Of a stretch of 64,000 nt of DNA, positions 44,472-54,600 are shown in pieces (within the stretch, counting starts at the first letter, position 1; each line of letters begins with the position of its first letter). The notes beneath the pieces are model-generated. The model worked only from the letters and a program-made list of their open reading frames with translations. It had not been told where the DNA came from and searched no databases. Both the position numbers and the translations under genes were made by a program. Source of the DNA: Ignavibacteria bacterium (GTDB taxonomy: Bacteria; Bacteroidota; Ignavibacteria; Kapaibacteriales; UBA2268); NCBI GenBank assembly GCA_026417135.1, contig JAOADV010000007.1:49320-113319 (forward strand), in the 5' to 3' direction.

Positions 44472-45965
44472 TTACTTTCTTCCTTTGTAATCGAATAAAT
44501 ACCCTTGTCTGGCTTTTGCTTCTTCGTCCCATTTCTTAACCGTTGTGTTCAAAAATTCCTTCTTTGATTCGATAAGCTTTGGCATATCGAGCCCGATAAA
44601 CTTTTGTGCCTTTTCTTTTGTAGAAATATCGGGGAACTCTACTGGGTATTTCCAACCTTGTTTTAAGTAAAGAATTGCCAACTCGCGGCGTGCATTCTCA
44701 GCTTTTTGTATAGCAGTACCGAGCACCCTAAGTGCTTCGCTGGGTGCGTGGAAACCCATTCCATTTGTTGCAGCTACAAAATCCCACCTCCATTGAGACT
44801 GGCGTATGAGCTTTAATATAGGCTTCATTTGTTCTTCTGTTGCGCCATTGTCCCAAGCTGTTTTAGCTTCGATATGTGCGTAGGCAAGAGTTTTTTCGAC
44901 AATTCGTTTCAATTCCTCGATTCTATCTTGAATCTCGTAAACATCTTGAATTAACTTCGATGATTCTTCGCGATGACATACTTGGCAAGAGTTTGCTACA
45001 TTATTAAGTGGAGATTGGATATGATGGTCGGTAAACTTAACACCTCCTTCGACACGATAAGGCATATGGCAATCGGCACAAGATACCCCCCTTTTCGAAT
45101 GGATTCCAGTAAGAAACATTTCATATTCGGGGTGCTGTGCTTTTAAAATCGGAGTTTTGGATAAGGCGTGTATAAAGTCGAAAAATTCAATTTCATCGTA
45201 GTATTCTTCTATGTTTTCAGCTTTAAATCCTTTATCCCAAGGGAATGTTAGATATTTTTCTTCCTTGCCTTTAAAATAGTATTCGACATGGCATTGAGCA
45301 CATACCAATGAGCGCATTTCGTTGTGCGTAATTTTATTAATATCTGTTCCTCTTCTTTGTAAAGCCTCGATTAAAGCTGGCCTTGTGATTCTTAAATTCA
45401 TAGTTTTAGGGTCGTGGCAATCTTGGCAACCAATAGGGTTTACGTGTTGAGAACCTAAATCTTTCCATTTAATTTTATAGTAATTGGCTACTCCAAGTTC
45501 AGCCATCATCCGTGGGGCATCTGTCGTTTTGCAAGCATAACAGGTAGCGGGTTGTGGAGACCATTGATTGTCCCCAGTTCTCAAAGTAGTTCGTAAATCT
45601 TCGATAGCCCAAGCGTGACCGCGAGCTTGGTTATAATCGCGAGAAAAAGGATTGCCAGCCCACAAAATTACTAACTCTGGGTATTTTTCGAGATAATCAA
45701 TAGTCCTTGAGCCTCCATATTTGCTTGCGAAGTCAGTTTGCAATGTTCTTAGGTAAGATTCAAATTGTCTTGGAAAATTTTCTCCCCAAACTTCATTACG
45801 TGGTTCCCATTCAGCAATCGGTTTGACAATTTGAAACCGTGCAATCGATTCGCTTCTTCGTTCTATAATGTTTGCCACAAATAGACCAAGCAGAAAAACC
45901 AGAATCGCAACTGCAAAAAGAATTATAATATTTTTTTTCGATTTTTTTTGTTTTTCGTTTACCAT
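44472..45965 (-). CDS. nrfA: Cytochrome c nitrite reductase, catalytic subunit
   Basis: 497 residues from ATG 45965 (GGAG 7 nt upstream; the longer frame runs into nrfH). Membrane helix or signal near residue 14-34. Five hemes: the lysine-ligated active-site CYACK, then CQDCH, CAQCH, CADCH and CQVCH. HVEYYFKGK carries the Ca-site Tyr and Lys region, KAQHPEYEMF the substrate-channel Gln and His. It reduces nitrite to ammonium with six electrons in the periplasm. Located 10 nt after nrfH. The uncleaved-looking N-terminal helix suggests membrane association. Confidence 0.97.
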   Translation of the reverse strand: MVNEKQKKSKKNIIILFAVAILVFLLGLFVANIIERRSESIARFQIVKPIAEWEPRNEVWGENFPRQFESYLRTLQTDFASKYGGSRTIDYLEKYPELVILWAGNPFSRDYNQARGHAWAIEDLRTTLRTGDNQWSPQPATCYACKTTDAPRMMAELGVANYYKIKWKDLGSQHVNPIGCQDCHDPKTMNLRITRPALIEALQRRGTDINKITHNEMRSLVCAQCHVEYYFKGKEEKYLTFPWDKGFKAENIEEYYDEIEFFDFIHALSKTPILKAQHPEYEMFLTGIHSKRGVSCADCHMPYRVEGGVKFTDHHIQSPLNNVANSCQVCHREESSKLIQDVYEIQDRIEELKRIVEKTLAYAHIEAKTAWDNGATEEQMKPILKLIRQSQWRWDFVAATNGMGFHAPSEALRVLGTAIQKAENARRELAILYLKQGWKYPVEFPDISTKEKAQKFIGLDMPKLIESKKEFLNTTVKKWDEEAKARQGYLFDYKGRK

Positions 45966-45975
45966 ATTTACTCCG

Positions 45976-46569
45976 TTAATTACTATTTTTTTCAAAGAAA
46001 TTTGTAAGCCATTTTGGCAACGCTGGACCAAGTTGTGGAACACGAGCGAACGGTGTCGAAGCTTGGCTCAAAGTTCGTCCGTGAGGCACTTCTCTGTGGC
46101 AACTCCAGCATAGTTTACCGCTTTCAGCAAATTTATTTTGGAAAAGTTTTGTTTCGGAATTTATTGGTGTAACTTGGTTCAAATGGCAACGAAAGCAATT
46201 TTTTTGAACAACATTTTCCCCAGTTTTCTTTATTCTTATTACTTGAGGGTAGGTCCCGAATGTAAATACTGTTGCGTGTCGAAGTCCGTCGTTGAATTTG
46301 AACCACATTGATTCGATGAAATTCTCGTGCGGAATATGGCAATCGTTACAAGTTGCACGCTCCCGATGGCTACTATGGTACCAAGTTGCATAATGTGGTG
46401 TCATTATGTGGCAATTTACACAAGCCGAAGGTTCGTCCGAAAAATATGAGAAAAATTTAGATAAGTATATTATCAAAGAAATTGTTCCAATTAAAACTCC
46501 GGAAAGAATATAATATGTAAGTTTAAAGGATTTATTGTTAGGGGATTTACTGTTTAAATTTTCTTCCAT
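45976..46569 (-). CDS. nrfH: Cytochrome c nitrite reductase, quinol-oxidising subunit
   Basis: 197 residues, NapC/NirT family. One N-terminal helix (about 20-40) and four hemes CVNCH, CNDCH, CFRCH, CWSCH. It takes electrons from menaquinol and hands them to NrfA. A C-terminal Pro/Phe-rich tail of about 30 residues extends past the last heme. It lies 56 nt after the DUF2520 gene on the same strand and is followed by nrfA. No Fnr-like regulator or nrfI/ccm assembly gene is in the window. Confidence 0.96.
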   Translation of the reverse strand: MEENLNSKSPNNKSFKLTYYILSGVLIGTISLIIYLSKFFSYFSDEPSACVNCHIMTPHYATWYHSSHRERATCNDCHIPHENFIESMWFKFNDGLRHATVFTFGTYPQVIRIKKTGENVVQKNCFRCHLNQVTPINSETKLFQNKFAESGKLCWSCHREVPHGRTLSQASTPFARVPQLGPALPKWLTNFFEKNSN

Positions 46570-46625
46570 AGTTTATGCGTTAAGTATAAATTCGAAAATA
46601 TTAATTTCGGAAAAAAATGTCTTAT

Positions 46626-47513
46626 TTAAGAATTGTTCTGAAATTTTGTATTTGTGTGTTGTTTGAAAATATTATAAAATTGCTCAAATTCCTCTTGGTT
46701 CAGCAAGTTTCTTTGTTTCGCAACTTTTGCTGTAATTAATAAAAAATATGAGTAAATCTCTTTCAGTTCTGCTTGTTCTTCGAGTGCGGAAAGATGTTTT
46801 TCAATAGTAGCAAAATCTTTGCGGGGAATCGGTCCAGATATTGGAAAATGTGAGGTATCATCGCAGAGCTTAAAATTGTTTTGTAAGGTTTGTTGGATAA
46901 GAGGCAAAAGAATAGCTGGGGCTAAGCCAGTTTTGGATATCATTTCTTTTGCAATGTAAAGTAGGGAATTAAGATAATTCGAGGACACGACAGCTGATGC
47001 GTGGTAGCAGTTCCTTTCGTTTTGATTAAACTCTACTTGTATAGCCTTTCCACCAATTTCTTCGAGAATTGGTCTAACAATGTTGAAGAAATTTGATTGA
47101 ACCACCCAGAAAATTGATTCGAAAATTGCTGGATGATAATTATAGAATGTTTGTAATGGATGTGCGGAAGCAGTGTATGCTCCTTGGGATTTAAGGTTGG
47201 AAAGTATATCGTCCGAATAAATTCCAGAGCAATGCACGATAATCTTGCCTTTTAGTTCATTGGGGAAAAGGGTTTCGAGCTCTTTCGAGATTTTTTCAAT
47301 TTCTGTGTCTGCTTTGCAAATAAATATAGAATTCGATAATTCTTTTATTTCATCCAAATTTTTTTCGATTTGAACCTTTCCTTTGAAATTCTCTATATCG
47401 GCTGTATTAAAAATATGTCGGGAAACTATTTGGCTTAGGCGATTAAGACTTAATAGTCTGTATGAAAGGGCTTTGCCAAGTTTTCCAAATCCTATAACCG
47501 TGGATTTACTCAT
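46626..47513 (-). CDS. Rossmann-fold DUF2520 protein
   Basis: 295 residues from ATG 47513. N-terminal NADP-binding loop TVIGFGKLGKALSYRL. The C-terminal helical DUF2520 domain has GAYTASAHPLQTF and NCYHASAVVSSNYLNSLLYIA. The layout resembles pyrroline-5-carboxylate or ketopantoate reductases; family members often neighbour pantothenate genes, but none is here. Divergent from the deacetylase gene. Confidence 0.88.
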   Translation of the reverse strand: MSKSTVIGFGKLGKALSYRLLSLNRLSQIVSRHIFNTADIENFKGKVQIEKNLDEIKELSNSIFICKADTEIEKISKELETLFPNELKGKIIVHCSGIYSDDILSNLKSQGAYTASAHPLQTFYNYHPAIFESIFWVVQSNFFNIVRPILEEIGGKAIQVEFNQNERNCYHASAVVSSNYLNSLLYIAKEMISKTGLAPAILLPLIQQTLQNNFKLCDDTSHFPISGPIPRKDFATIEKHLSALEEQAELKEIYSYFLLITAKVAKQRNLLNQEEFEQFYNIFKQHTNTKFQNNS

Positions 47514-47574
47514 AAATTGCACCTTTTGTTGAATTAAAATTTAATAATTTTGCTTTTAAATTTAGGAAATTATA

Positions 47575-48504
47575 ATGTCAGATTTTGTATTCGATAAATT
47601 TCAAGTTGTTTTTCTTCCACGAGATGTGCAGAACTTCGATATTTTCTCTGTCGATGTCGAAGATTGGTTCCACTCCTTTAACTACCTGGAACCAATTAGG
47701 TTCGAGGAATGGGATAATTTACCTTCGGTTGTAGAAAAAGGATTTAACACTTATTTGGAGTTATTGTTAAGTTACAATCAGAATGCAACCTTCTTTTTTC
47801 TTGGTTGGGTTGCCAAAAAATACCCTCATCTTGTGAGAAAAGCTAAAGAAAGCGGGTTTGAAATTGCTTCACACGGAATGTACCATCAAGCAGTTAATGA
47901 ACTTACCCCAAGTCAATTTTTCGAAGATGTTGATTCAACTAAGAAGCTGTTGGAAGATATTGCTGGGGATGAAGTTTGGGGGTATCGTTCACCTTCGTTC
48001 ACATTTTTGGGTAACCATAGCTTTTTTTACGAATCTTTAATTAAAGCGGGTTATCGATACGATTCTTCTTTGTTTCCAGCGAAAAGAAAAGTTGGTGGTT
48101 CAAGTTGTTCGTTGTTCGCTCCCTTCGAAATCTTTTCGAATAGTGGAAAACTGCTTGAATTTCCAATAACTGCTGGTAAGATATTTTCTTTTCCAATCTG
48201 TTTTTCCGGCGGTGGTTATTTCAGATTATTTCCTTATTTCATATTTAAAATTTTCGTCCGGCAAGTAAAAAAAGAAAATAGGCCTATAATTATTTATGTG
48301 CACCCAAGAGATATTTACCCACATAGGTCTGAACACAAGATGAATACGATTGGAAGGTTTAAAACTTATGTTAATATTAAGTCAGTTCCAAAAAAAATTG
48401 AGATTCTACTAAAATTATTTAGGTTTCATTCGTTTAAACACTATATGCTACAAAATTTTTGTAATATTTTATTCCCGAGCAAAATATGGAATGGGAGAGA
48501 ATAG
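47575..48504 (+). CDS. Polysaccharide deacetylase (XrtA/NodB type)
   Basis: 309 residues. NodB-type catalytic core: FSVDVEDWFHSF (metal and base Asp), SHGMYHQ (His ligands), YRSPSFTFLG, DSSLFPAKR, and IYVHPRDIYP near the end. It matches the subfamily found in exosortase/polysaccharide loci (DUF3473-like C-terminus). It deacetylates N-acetylated sugars of an exopolysaccharide or cell-wall glycan. A near-consensus -7 element TAATTTTG lies at 47545-47552. Its end overlaps the methyltransferase gene by 19 nt. Confidence 0.9.
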   Translation: MSDFVFDKFQVVFLPRDVQNFDIFSVDVEDWFHSFNYLEPIRFEEWDNLPSVVEKGFNTYLELLLSYNQNATFFFLGWVAKKYPHLVRKAKESGFEIASHGMYHQAVNELTPSQFFEDVDSTKKLLEDIAGDEVWGYRSPSFTFLGNHSFFYESLIKAGYRYDSSLFPAKRKVGGSSCSLFAPFEIFSNSGKLLEFPITAGKIFSFPICFSGGGYFRLFPYFIFKIFVRQVKKENRPIIIYVHPRDIYPHRSEHKMNTIGRFKTYVNIKSVPKKIEILLKLFRFHSFKHYMLQNFCNILFPSKIWNGRE

Positions 48505-49154
48505 ATGTTGAGAAAAAAGTAAAGGATTTTTTTAATTTCTATGTCAACGAGTTTGTTTTTTTGTATTTGCAAGATAGATATAGCAAAAGATTAATAAATA
48601 ATTTGTTTCGTAGGAGTGTTTATGTACGCTTCGATAAGACCATTGAAGGATGTAAACCGTACGAAGGAAGAACTGCTTTGGATGTCGGTTGTGGACCGGG
48701 CTTATACTGTGTCGAGCTTGCACGCCGTGGTATTGAAAAAGTTGTAGGTATCGATTTTGCTCCAAAAATGATAGAATTTGCCCAAAAAATGGCCTCCCAA
48801 CTTAAAGTGGATGGTAAAATTGAATATATTGCGGCCGATTTTTTAACATATGATTTTGCTGAACAATTCGACTATACTTTTGCTATGGGGTTCATAGAGT
48901 ATTGTAGCTACCCAAGCGAATACTTGAAGAAAATGATTTCTCTGACAAAGCGGAAAGTATTTCTAAGTTTCCCTAAAAAAGGTGGAATCCTTGCTTGGCA
49001 AAGGAAGTTACGTTACAAATTTAAATGCCCATTGTTTCTTTACTCGAAGGAAGAGATAGAAAATTTAGTAAAGTCGGTAACCGATTTACCATTTACAATT
49101 GAGAAAATTAGTAGGGATTACTTTGTAACAATTTTTGTTCAAAAAATAGATTAG
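48486..49154 (+). CDS. Class I SAM-dependent methyltransferase
   Basis: 222 residues. SAM motif I ALDVGCGPGLYCVELARRG (about 65-83), motif II GIDFAPKMIEFAQ, and acidic IAADFLTYDF. Substrate unknown. The 19-nt overlap with the deacetylase gene and tight spacing to the protease gene suggest a shared envelope or glycan role. Confidence 0.88.
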   Translation: MEWERIDVEKKVKDFFNFYVNEFVFLYLQDRYSKRLINNLFRRSVYVRFDKTIEGCKPYEGRTALDVGCGPGLYCVELARRGIEKVVGIDFAPKMIEFAQKMASQLKVDGKIEYIAADFLTYDFAEQFDYTFAMGFIEYCSYPSEYLKKMISLTKRKVFLSFPKKGGILAWQRKLRYKFKCPLFLYSKEEIENLVKSVTDLPFTIEKISRDYFVTIFVQKID

Positions 49155-49159
49155 GTACA

Positions 49160-49969
49160 ATGAAATCGTTTCCTTTTTTTAAAAAAACTTTATTTTTTCT
49201 TTTCCTTGTCTTGTTTTTTAATTCTTGTAAGGATGGGATTAACATATTTTCTCCACAAGATGATGTCAAACTTGGAACTCAACTACATCAGGAGATAGGT
49301 AACAACTCGAAGGAGTATCCAATTCTAAATAATTTAAGTGTGAAAAATTATGTTCAGAATATTTTGAATAAGATAATTAACTCTCCTTCCATAAAATTCC
49401 GTAACACTTTCAAGTACGAGCTGACGATAATAAATGATGATAAAACGATAAATGCTTTTGCCACACCCGGTGGTTACATATATGTTTACACTGGATTATT
49501 AAAATTTATAGATAACGAAGCTACTTTAGCTGGGATACTTGCACACGAAGTTGCCCACGCTGAGTGTCGGCACGCAACTGAACGACTAACCAAAGCTTAC
49601 GGAGTAAGTATTTTGTTAAATTTGATTTTAGGCGAAGAACCTAGTCTTTTGGCTGAAATTGCGGCTAATCTATTTACTGGACTTGCTTTTTTGAAAAATA
49701 GTAGGGACGATGAATACGAAGCAGATAGTTACGCATACGAGTATTTAAAATCGACCGAGTGGTATCCAGGTGCACTAATTTATTTTTTTGAAAAAGTTAA
49801 ACAGAACGAAGGTAATTCGTTCCTTGCTGTTTTGCTTTCGACTCATCCTTTAAGTAAGGACCGAATTGACAAGTTAAATGAAAGAATTAAGAAAGACAAT
49901 CTACCGCAACCTAACGAAAAGAACTTGTTTTCCGAAAGATATCAAAACTTTAAGAAAACATTGCCTTAA
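49160..49969 (+). CDS. M48-family metalloprotease lipoprotein
   Basis: 269 residues. Lipoprotein signal with lipobox FFNSC (Cys23). Zincin motif HEVAH at 129-133, third ligand Glu in DDEYEADSYA (about 185), as in BepA/LoiP-type periplasmic proteases. The INAFATPGGYIYVYTGLL segment is typical of the family. Likely an envelope-quality-control protease. Ends in a 4-nt tail overlap with the convergent kinase gene. Confidence 0.93.
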   Translation: MKSFPFFKKTLFFLFLVLFFNSCKDGINIFSPQDDVKLGTQLHQEIGNNSKEYPILNNLSVKNYVQNILNKIINSPSIKFRNTFKYELTIINDDKTINAFATPGGYIYVYTGLLKFIDNEATLAGILAHEVAHAECRHATERLTKAYGVSILLNLILGEEPSLLAEIAANLFTGLAFLKNSRDDEYEADSYAYEYLKSTEWYPGALIYFFEKVKQNEGNSFLAVLLSTHPLSKDRIDKLNERIKKDNLPQPNEKNLFSERYQNFKKTLP

Positions 49970-51570
49970 TTTTCCATTGGTTCGGGTTGTTCCAGCGGTA
50001 GCTTAACTTTAAATCTTGTAAATTTGTTAACCTCACTTTCGACTTCAATCAAACCTTTGTGTGCTTCAACAATCCATTTTACAATCGAAAGGCCCAAGCC
50101 GAATCCTTTTACTTCTTTATTCCCTGACTTTCTAACTCTATACATTCTGTTGAAAATATATGGCAATTCTTCTTTGGGTATTCCTATTCCATTGTCTTCA
50201 ACGATTATTTCGACGAATTCCTGGTTTCGTTTTACTTCGAATAATATTTTGCCCCCAGTTCCAGAGTATTTTGCCGCATTGTCGAGTAAATTTAGCAAAG
50301 CTTGATGAATACGTGGACCATCTATTGGCAAGTATATGTTTTCATCAATATTTGTGAAAATTTTTATCTGTTTGCTTTCGGCAATAATGGAAATATCGTC
50401 GACCACCTCTTGAGCAATTTTGGATATATTTTCGTATTTAAATTCAACTTCGATTTGCCCAGTTTCCGCTTTGGAAAGTTCTAGTATAGTTTCGACGACG
50501 TTGGACAATCTCCCAACTTCTTCGAGTGCACTTACTAAGATTTCTTCGTATTCTTGTGGTGTTTTTTTCGAATGAAGAGCAATTTCTAATTCACCTTGGA
50601 GAATTGTAAGAGGGGTCCGAAGTTCGTGGGAGGCGTCGGAAGCAAATTTCTTTATCTGGTCGAAAGATTGCTCGATTCTTTCAATCATATTGTTTAATGT
50701 TCGAATAAGGTGTCCGACTTCGTCGTTTGTAGGTAATTCGGGGAGCCTTTTATTTAAATTTCTTGCTGTGATTGCTTCTGCAGTCTTCGTAATAATATCT
50801 ATTGGTTTTAAGGAAATCGTGGACATAATCCAACCGCCGAGAACTGAAACCAAAAGGATGAATGGAATTGCAACGATTTGAATTACGAAAAGTCTATTTA
50901 ACGTTGTATATAAGTCCTCCAAAATATAAGCTGCCGAAATTATGGCGTGATTGGTTCTTCGCACCATCAAGCGTACTTCGATGTTCATCACTTTGTAATT
51001 TGTCAAGATTGAATCTAATCGGTAATGGTAAGGAATTTCCATTTTAAGTCTTAAAAGGGAGTCGTTGCCTTGCGCTGGAACGTATGTAGTATCGCTTTGG
51101 TGTAGAGTAGAAAATGTAAGTAATGTTGGGAGAGTGTCGTTTTGTAAATTTTGAGAACGCCAAACGATTTGGTTATTTGTATCGGCAACTTGAACAAAAA
51201 AGTTTTTTGGATTAAGCAGTATATGTTCGAATATAGCAGACCAAATTTCTTTTATGTCGTCTTCGATAAGTTTTTCTTTTTGAACGGAGGGGCGGATAGG
51301 TCCTACAAAGCGTTCTTGTTCAAGCTCGCGAAGGAGAGCAAAGCGGTCTTGAGAAGTTCGAATAGAAGAACGCAAGCCTTTGATGTTTTCATTCCTTGCG
51401 AAAACAAGGTCTAATGCGGAAACCACCCTCGAAATTGATGCATCGAGATTTTTGAATAATTCGGTCGAAACAGAAAGGTAAGTGTAAAAACCATAGGCGA
51501 GTATGGTAATTGCAACTATGCTACCATACCAAAAGGCTAACTTAGTTTTTAAGGGTAGTTTCGAGCTCAC
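49966..51570 (-). CDS. Sensor histidine kinase (HAMP-HisKA-HATPase), orphan
   Basis: 534 residues from GTG 51570. Membrane helices near 12-32 and 228-252 bracket a periplasmic sensor region of about 190 residues. Then come HAMP (about 253-305), HisKA with FASDASHELRTPLTILQGE (His about 318), and HATPase with LNLLDNAAKYS, DNGIGIP and KGFGLGLSIV. The layout is like CusS-type kinases, which sense metal or envelope stress. No response regulator is adjacent, unlike most members; the lone receiver at 23.1 kb is one possible partner. Confidence 0.94.
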   Translation of the reverse strand: MSSKLPLKTKLAFWYGSIVAITILAYGFYTYLSVSTELFKNLDASISRVVSALDLVFARNENIKGLRSSIRTSQDRFALLRELEQERFVGPIRPSVQKEKLIEDDIKEIWSAIFEHILLNPKNFFVQVADTNNQIVWRSQNLQNDTLPTLLTFSTLHQSDTTYVPAQGNDSLLRLKMEIPYHYRLDSILTNYKVMNIEVRLMVRRTNHAIISAAYILEDLYTTLNRLFVIQIVAIPFILLVSVLGGWIMSTISLKPIDIITKTAEAITARNLNKRLPELPTNDEVGHLIRTLNNMIERIEQSFDQIKKFASDASHELRTPLTILQGELEIALHSKKTPQEYEEILVSALEEVGRLSNVVETILELSKAETGQIEVEFKYENISKIAQEVVDDISIIAESKQIKIFTNIDENIYLPIDGPRIHQALLNLLDNAAKYSGTGGKILFEVKRNQEFVEIIVEDNGIGIPKEELPYIFNRMYRVRKSGNKEVKGFGLGLSIVKWIVEAHKGLIEVESEVNKFTRFKVKLPLEQPEPMEN

Positions 51571-51650
51571 TTAATTCTTTCAAAACATTCAAAAAATCTA
51601 ACGAAAAAAAGTTAATTTAATTATTTTCTTGTGGTTTATTGGGATGACTT

Positions 51651-54600
51651 ATGATGAAAATCTTTTTAATTTCGATTTTTCTACTTTTATCCTTCGAGTT
51701 TTCAAGTTCGCAAGGAAGCAAAAAGGATACAAGTGTCGCTAAAAGTCCAAAGGTAACATTCGATGGAATAAAGTTTCGCCTTTTAGGTCCCGCCGTTTTT
51801 GGAGGAAGAATATCGGACATAGCAGTAAATCCATATAATAAAAGTGAGTATTACGTTGGTGTTGCTTCTGGTGGGGTTTGGAAAACTACAAACTCGGGGA
51901 TAACTTTTACTCCAATTTTCGACAATGCTGGTTCTTTTTCTATAGGTTGTCTTGCAATCGACCCAAGCAATCCTTACATTGTTTGGGTAGGAACTGGCGA
52001 AAATAATAGCCAACGAAGTGTTTCCTGGGGCGATGGAATTTATAAAACAACAAATGGGGGAAAAAATTGGGAAAATATGGGATTGAAGAAATCTGAACAT
52101 ATTGGAAAAATAATAATACATCCGCATAACTCAAATATTGTTTATGTTGCCTCGCAAGGACCGCTTTGGGGTCCGGGTGGCGACCGTGGTTTGTTTAAAA
52201 CCACAGACGGAGGTAAGACTTGGTTCCCAATTTTGACTATCAGTGAAAATACTGGTGTTACTGACGTTGTAATGGACCCTCGCGACCCTAATGTATTATA
52301 TTGTGCATCCTACCAGAGACGTCGACACGTCTGGACCTTGATTAACGGTGGTCCGGAATCTGCCATATACAAAACTACGGACGCTGGAGCAACTTGGGTG
52401 AAGTTAACAAGTGGTTTACCTTCTGGCGAGCTTGGTCGCATTGGGTTAGGGCTTTCGCCCGCCAATCCCGATTATGTCTATGCTATTATTGAAGGCAACG
52501 ATGGAAAAGGTGGAATATACAGGTCGACCGACAGAGGTGGTTCTTGGGAGAAAAGAAATTCTTGGTTTTCTGGTTCTGCACAATATTACCACGAAGTTTT
52601 TTGCGACCCAAAAAATCCAGAAAAAGTATATTTTATCGATACTTACTTGCGTGTTACCGAAGATGGTGGGAAAACTTTGAAAATAGTTTCGCACAAAAAT
52701 CGCCACGTCGACGACCACGTTGTTTGGATTGACCCAGATAATACCTTACATCTTCTTGTTGGTGGCGATGGCGGGATTTACGAATCTTTCGATGGCGGAA
52801 ACACTTGGCGTTTCTTTGCTAATCTACCTACGGCACAATTTTATAGAATTTACTGCGACAATAGTGAACCATTTTATTATGTTTACGGAGGTACGCAAGA
52901 TAATAACACTTGGGGTGGACCTTCTCGGACAACTTCACGTGGTGGAATTACCAATGAAGACTGGTTTATGGTTGTTGGTGGCGATGGTTATAAGGCTCAA
53001 GTTGACCCCAAAGACCCAAATATCGTTTATGCTATGTGGCAATATGGTAATTTGATTCGATACGACAGAAAAAGTGGGGAAGTATTTTATATACAACCTC
53101 AATCGGAAAGAGGCGAGGCATTGCGCTGGAACTGGGATACACCTTTACTTTTGAGTAAACATTCTAATACGCGGTTGTATATTGCAAGCAATAAGGTCTT
53201 TCGTAGCGACGACCGCGGGCAATCTTGGAAACCAATTAGCACGGACTTAACAAGACAAATCGATAGAAATTTGTTGCCTGTTATGGGTAAAATCTGGGGA
53301 CCAGATGCTGTTGCGAAAAATGCTGCAACTTCTTTTTATGGAAATATTGTAGCAATGGATGAATCCTCCTTCGACGAAAATCTCATTGTTGTTGGGACAG
53401 ATGATGGATTAATTCAAATAACTACTAATGCTGGTCAGACTTGGGCAAGAATTGAAAAGTTTCCAAGTGTTCCCGAAACAACTTATGTCAGCGATGTATT
53501 TCTTTCTCAACATAACAGAAGTACTTTATACGCAACATTCGATAATCACAAAAATTCAGATTTTAAACCTTATGTTTTAGTTTCGACAGACTTAGGGAAG
53601 TCTTGGCAATCCATTTCAAGTAACTTACCACCTAATGGCTCGGTTTATACGATTATCGAAGACCATATCGACCCAAATTTGCTTTTTGTAGGAACTGAAT
53701 TTGGCATTTTTGTTACCACTAATCGTGGTAAAGAATGGCATCAGTTGAAAGGCAATTTTCCTACAATTGCTGTTAGAGATATAGAAATTCAAAAACGCGA
53801 AAACGACTTGGTTGTCGGGACTTTTGGGCGTGGTGTTTATATTTTAGATGATATGTCGTTCTTGCGAAATCTTAACGATAGTATTCTAAATAATGAGCTA
53901 ATTTTGTTTCCCTCCAAGGATGCTTTAATTTTCAACGAAGATAGGTCGAGAGAGAAAAAGGACCAGGGAAGTTCCTATTGGCGTGCGGAAAATCCTCCTT
54001 TTGGTGCAACTTTCACTTTTTATCTTAAAGAAGAGTTTAAAACAAAGAAACAAATCCGTCGGGAACGAGAAAGGGAACAAAATAAGTCTCCTTTCCGCTA
54101 TCCTTCCTTCGAAGAATTAACAGCGGAAGACCTCGAACAACCACCAGTCTTGATTTTTAAAATTTTCGATGAAGAAGACAATCTAATACGAATTTTGGAA
54201 ACTAAACCTCGGAAAGGTTTTAATAGGTTGTCTTGGGATTTGCGATATCCAGATACCTCACCAGTTACTGATACGACCGACCCTACCAAAATGTCGGGTA
54301 TGCCAGTTGTTCCAGGTTTCTACAAGGTTCAAGTATTTAAAAGCATCGATGGAAAATTAACAGAGATGACCGAAAAAGTTAAATTTGAGTGTAAATTATT
54401 AAATAATCTCTCTTTACCTCCGAAAAGCTTTGCCGAATTAAAAGAATTTAGGCGAAATACAGCAAAATTGCAAAATGCAGTAATGGGCACAAATCAACTC
54501 CTTAACGATTTAAGAAAAAAACTTAAGTCCTATAAAAATGCTTTTATGCTTTCTATGAATGTTGATGTTACAACATTAAATAAACTTCGTGATGTTCAGT

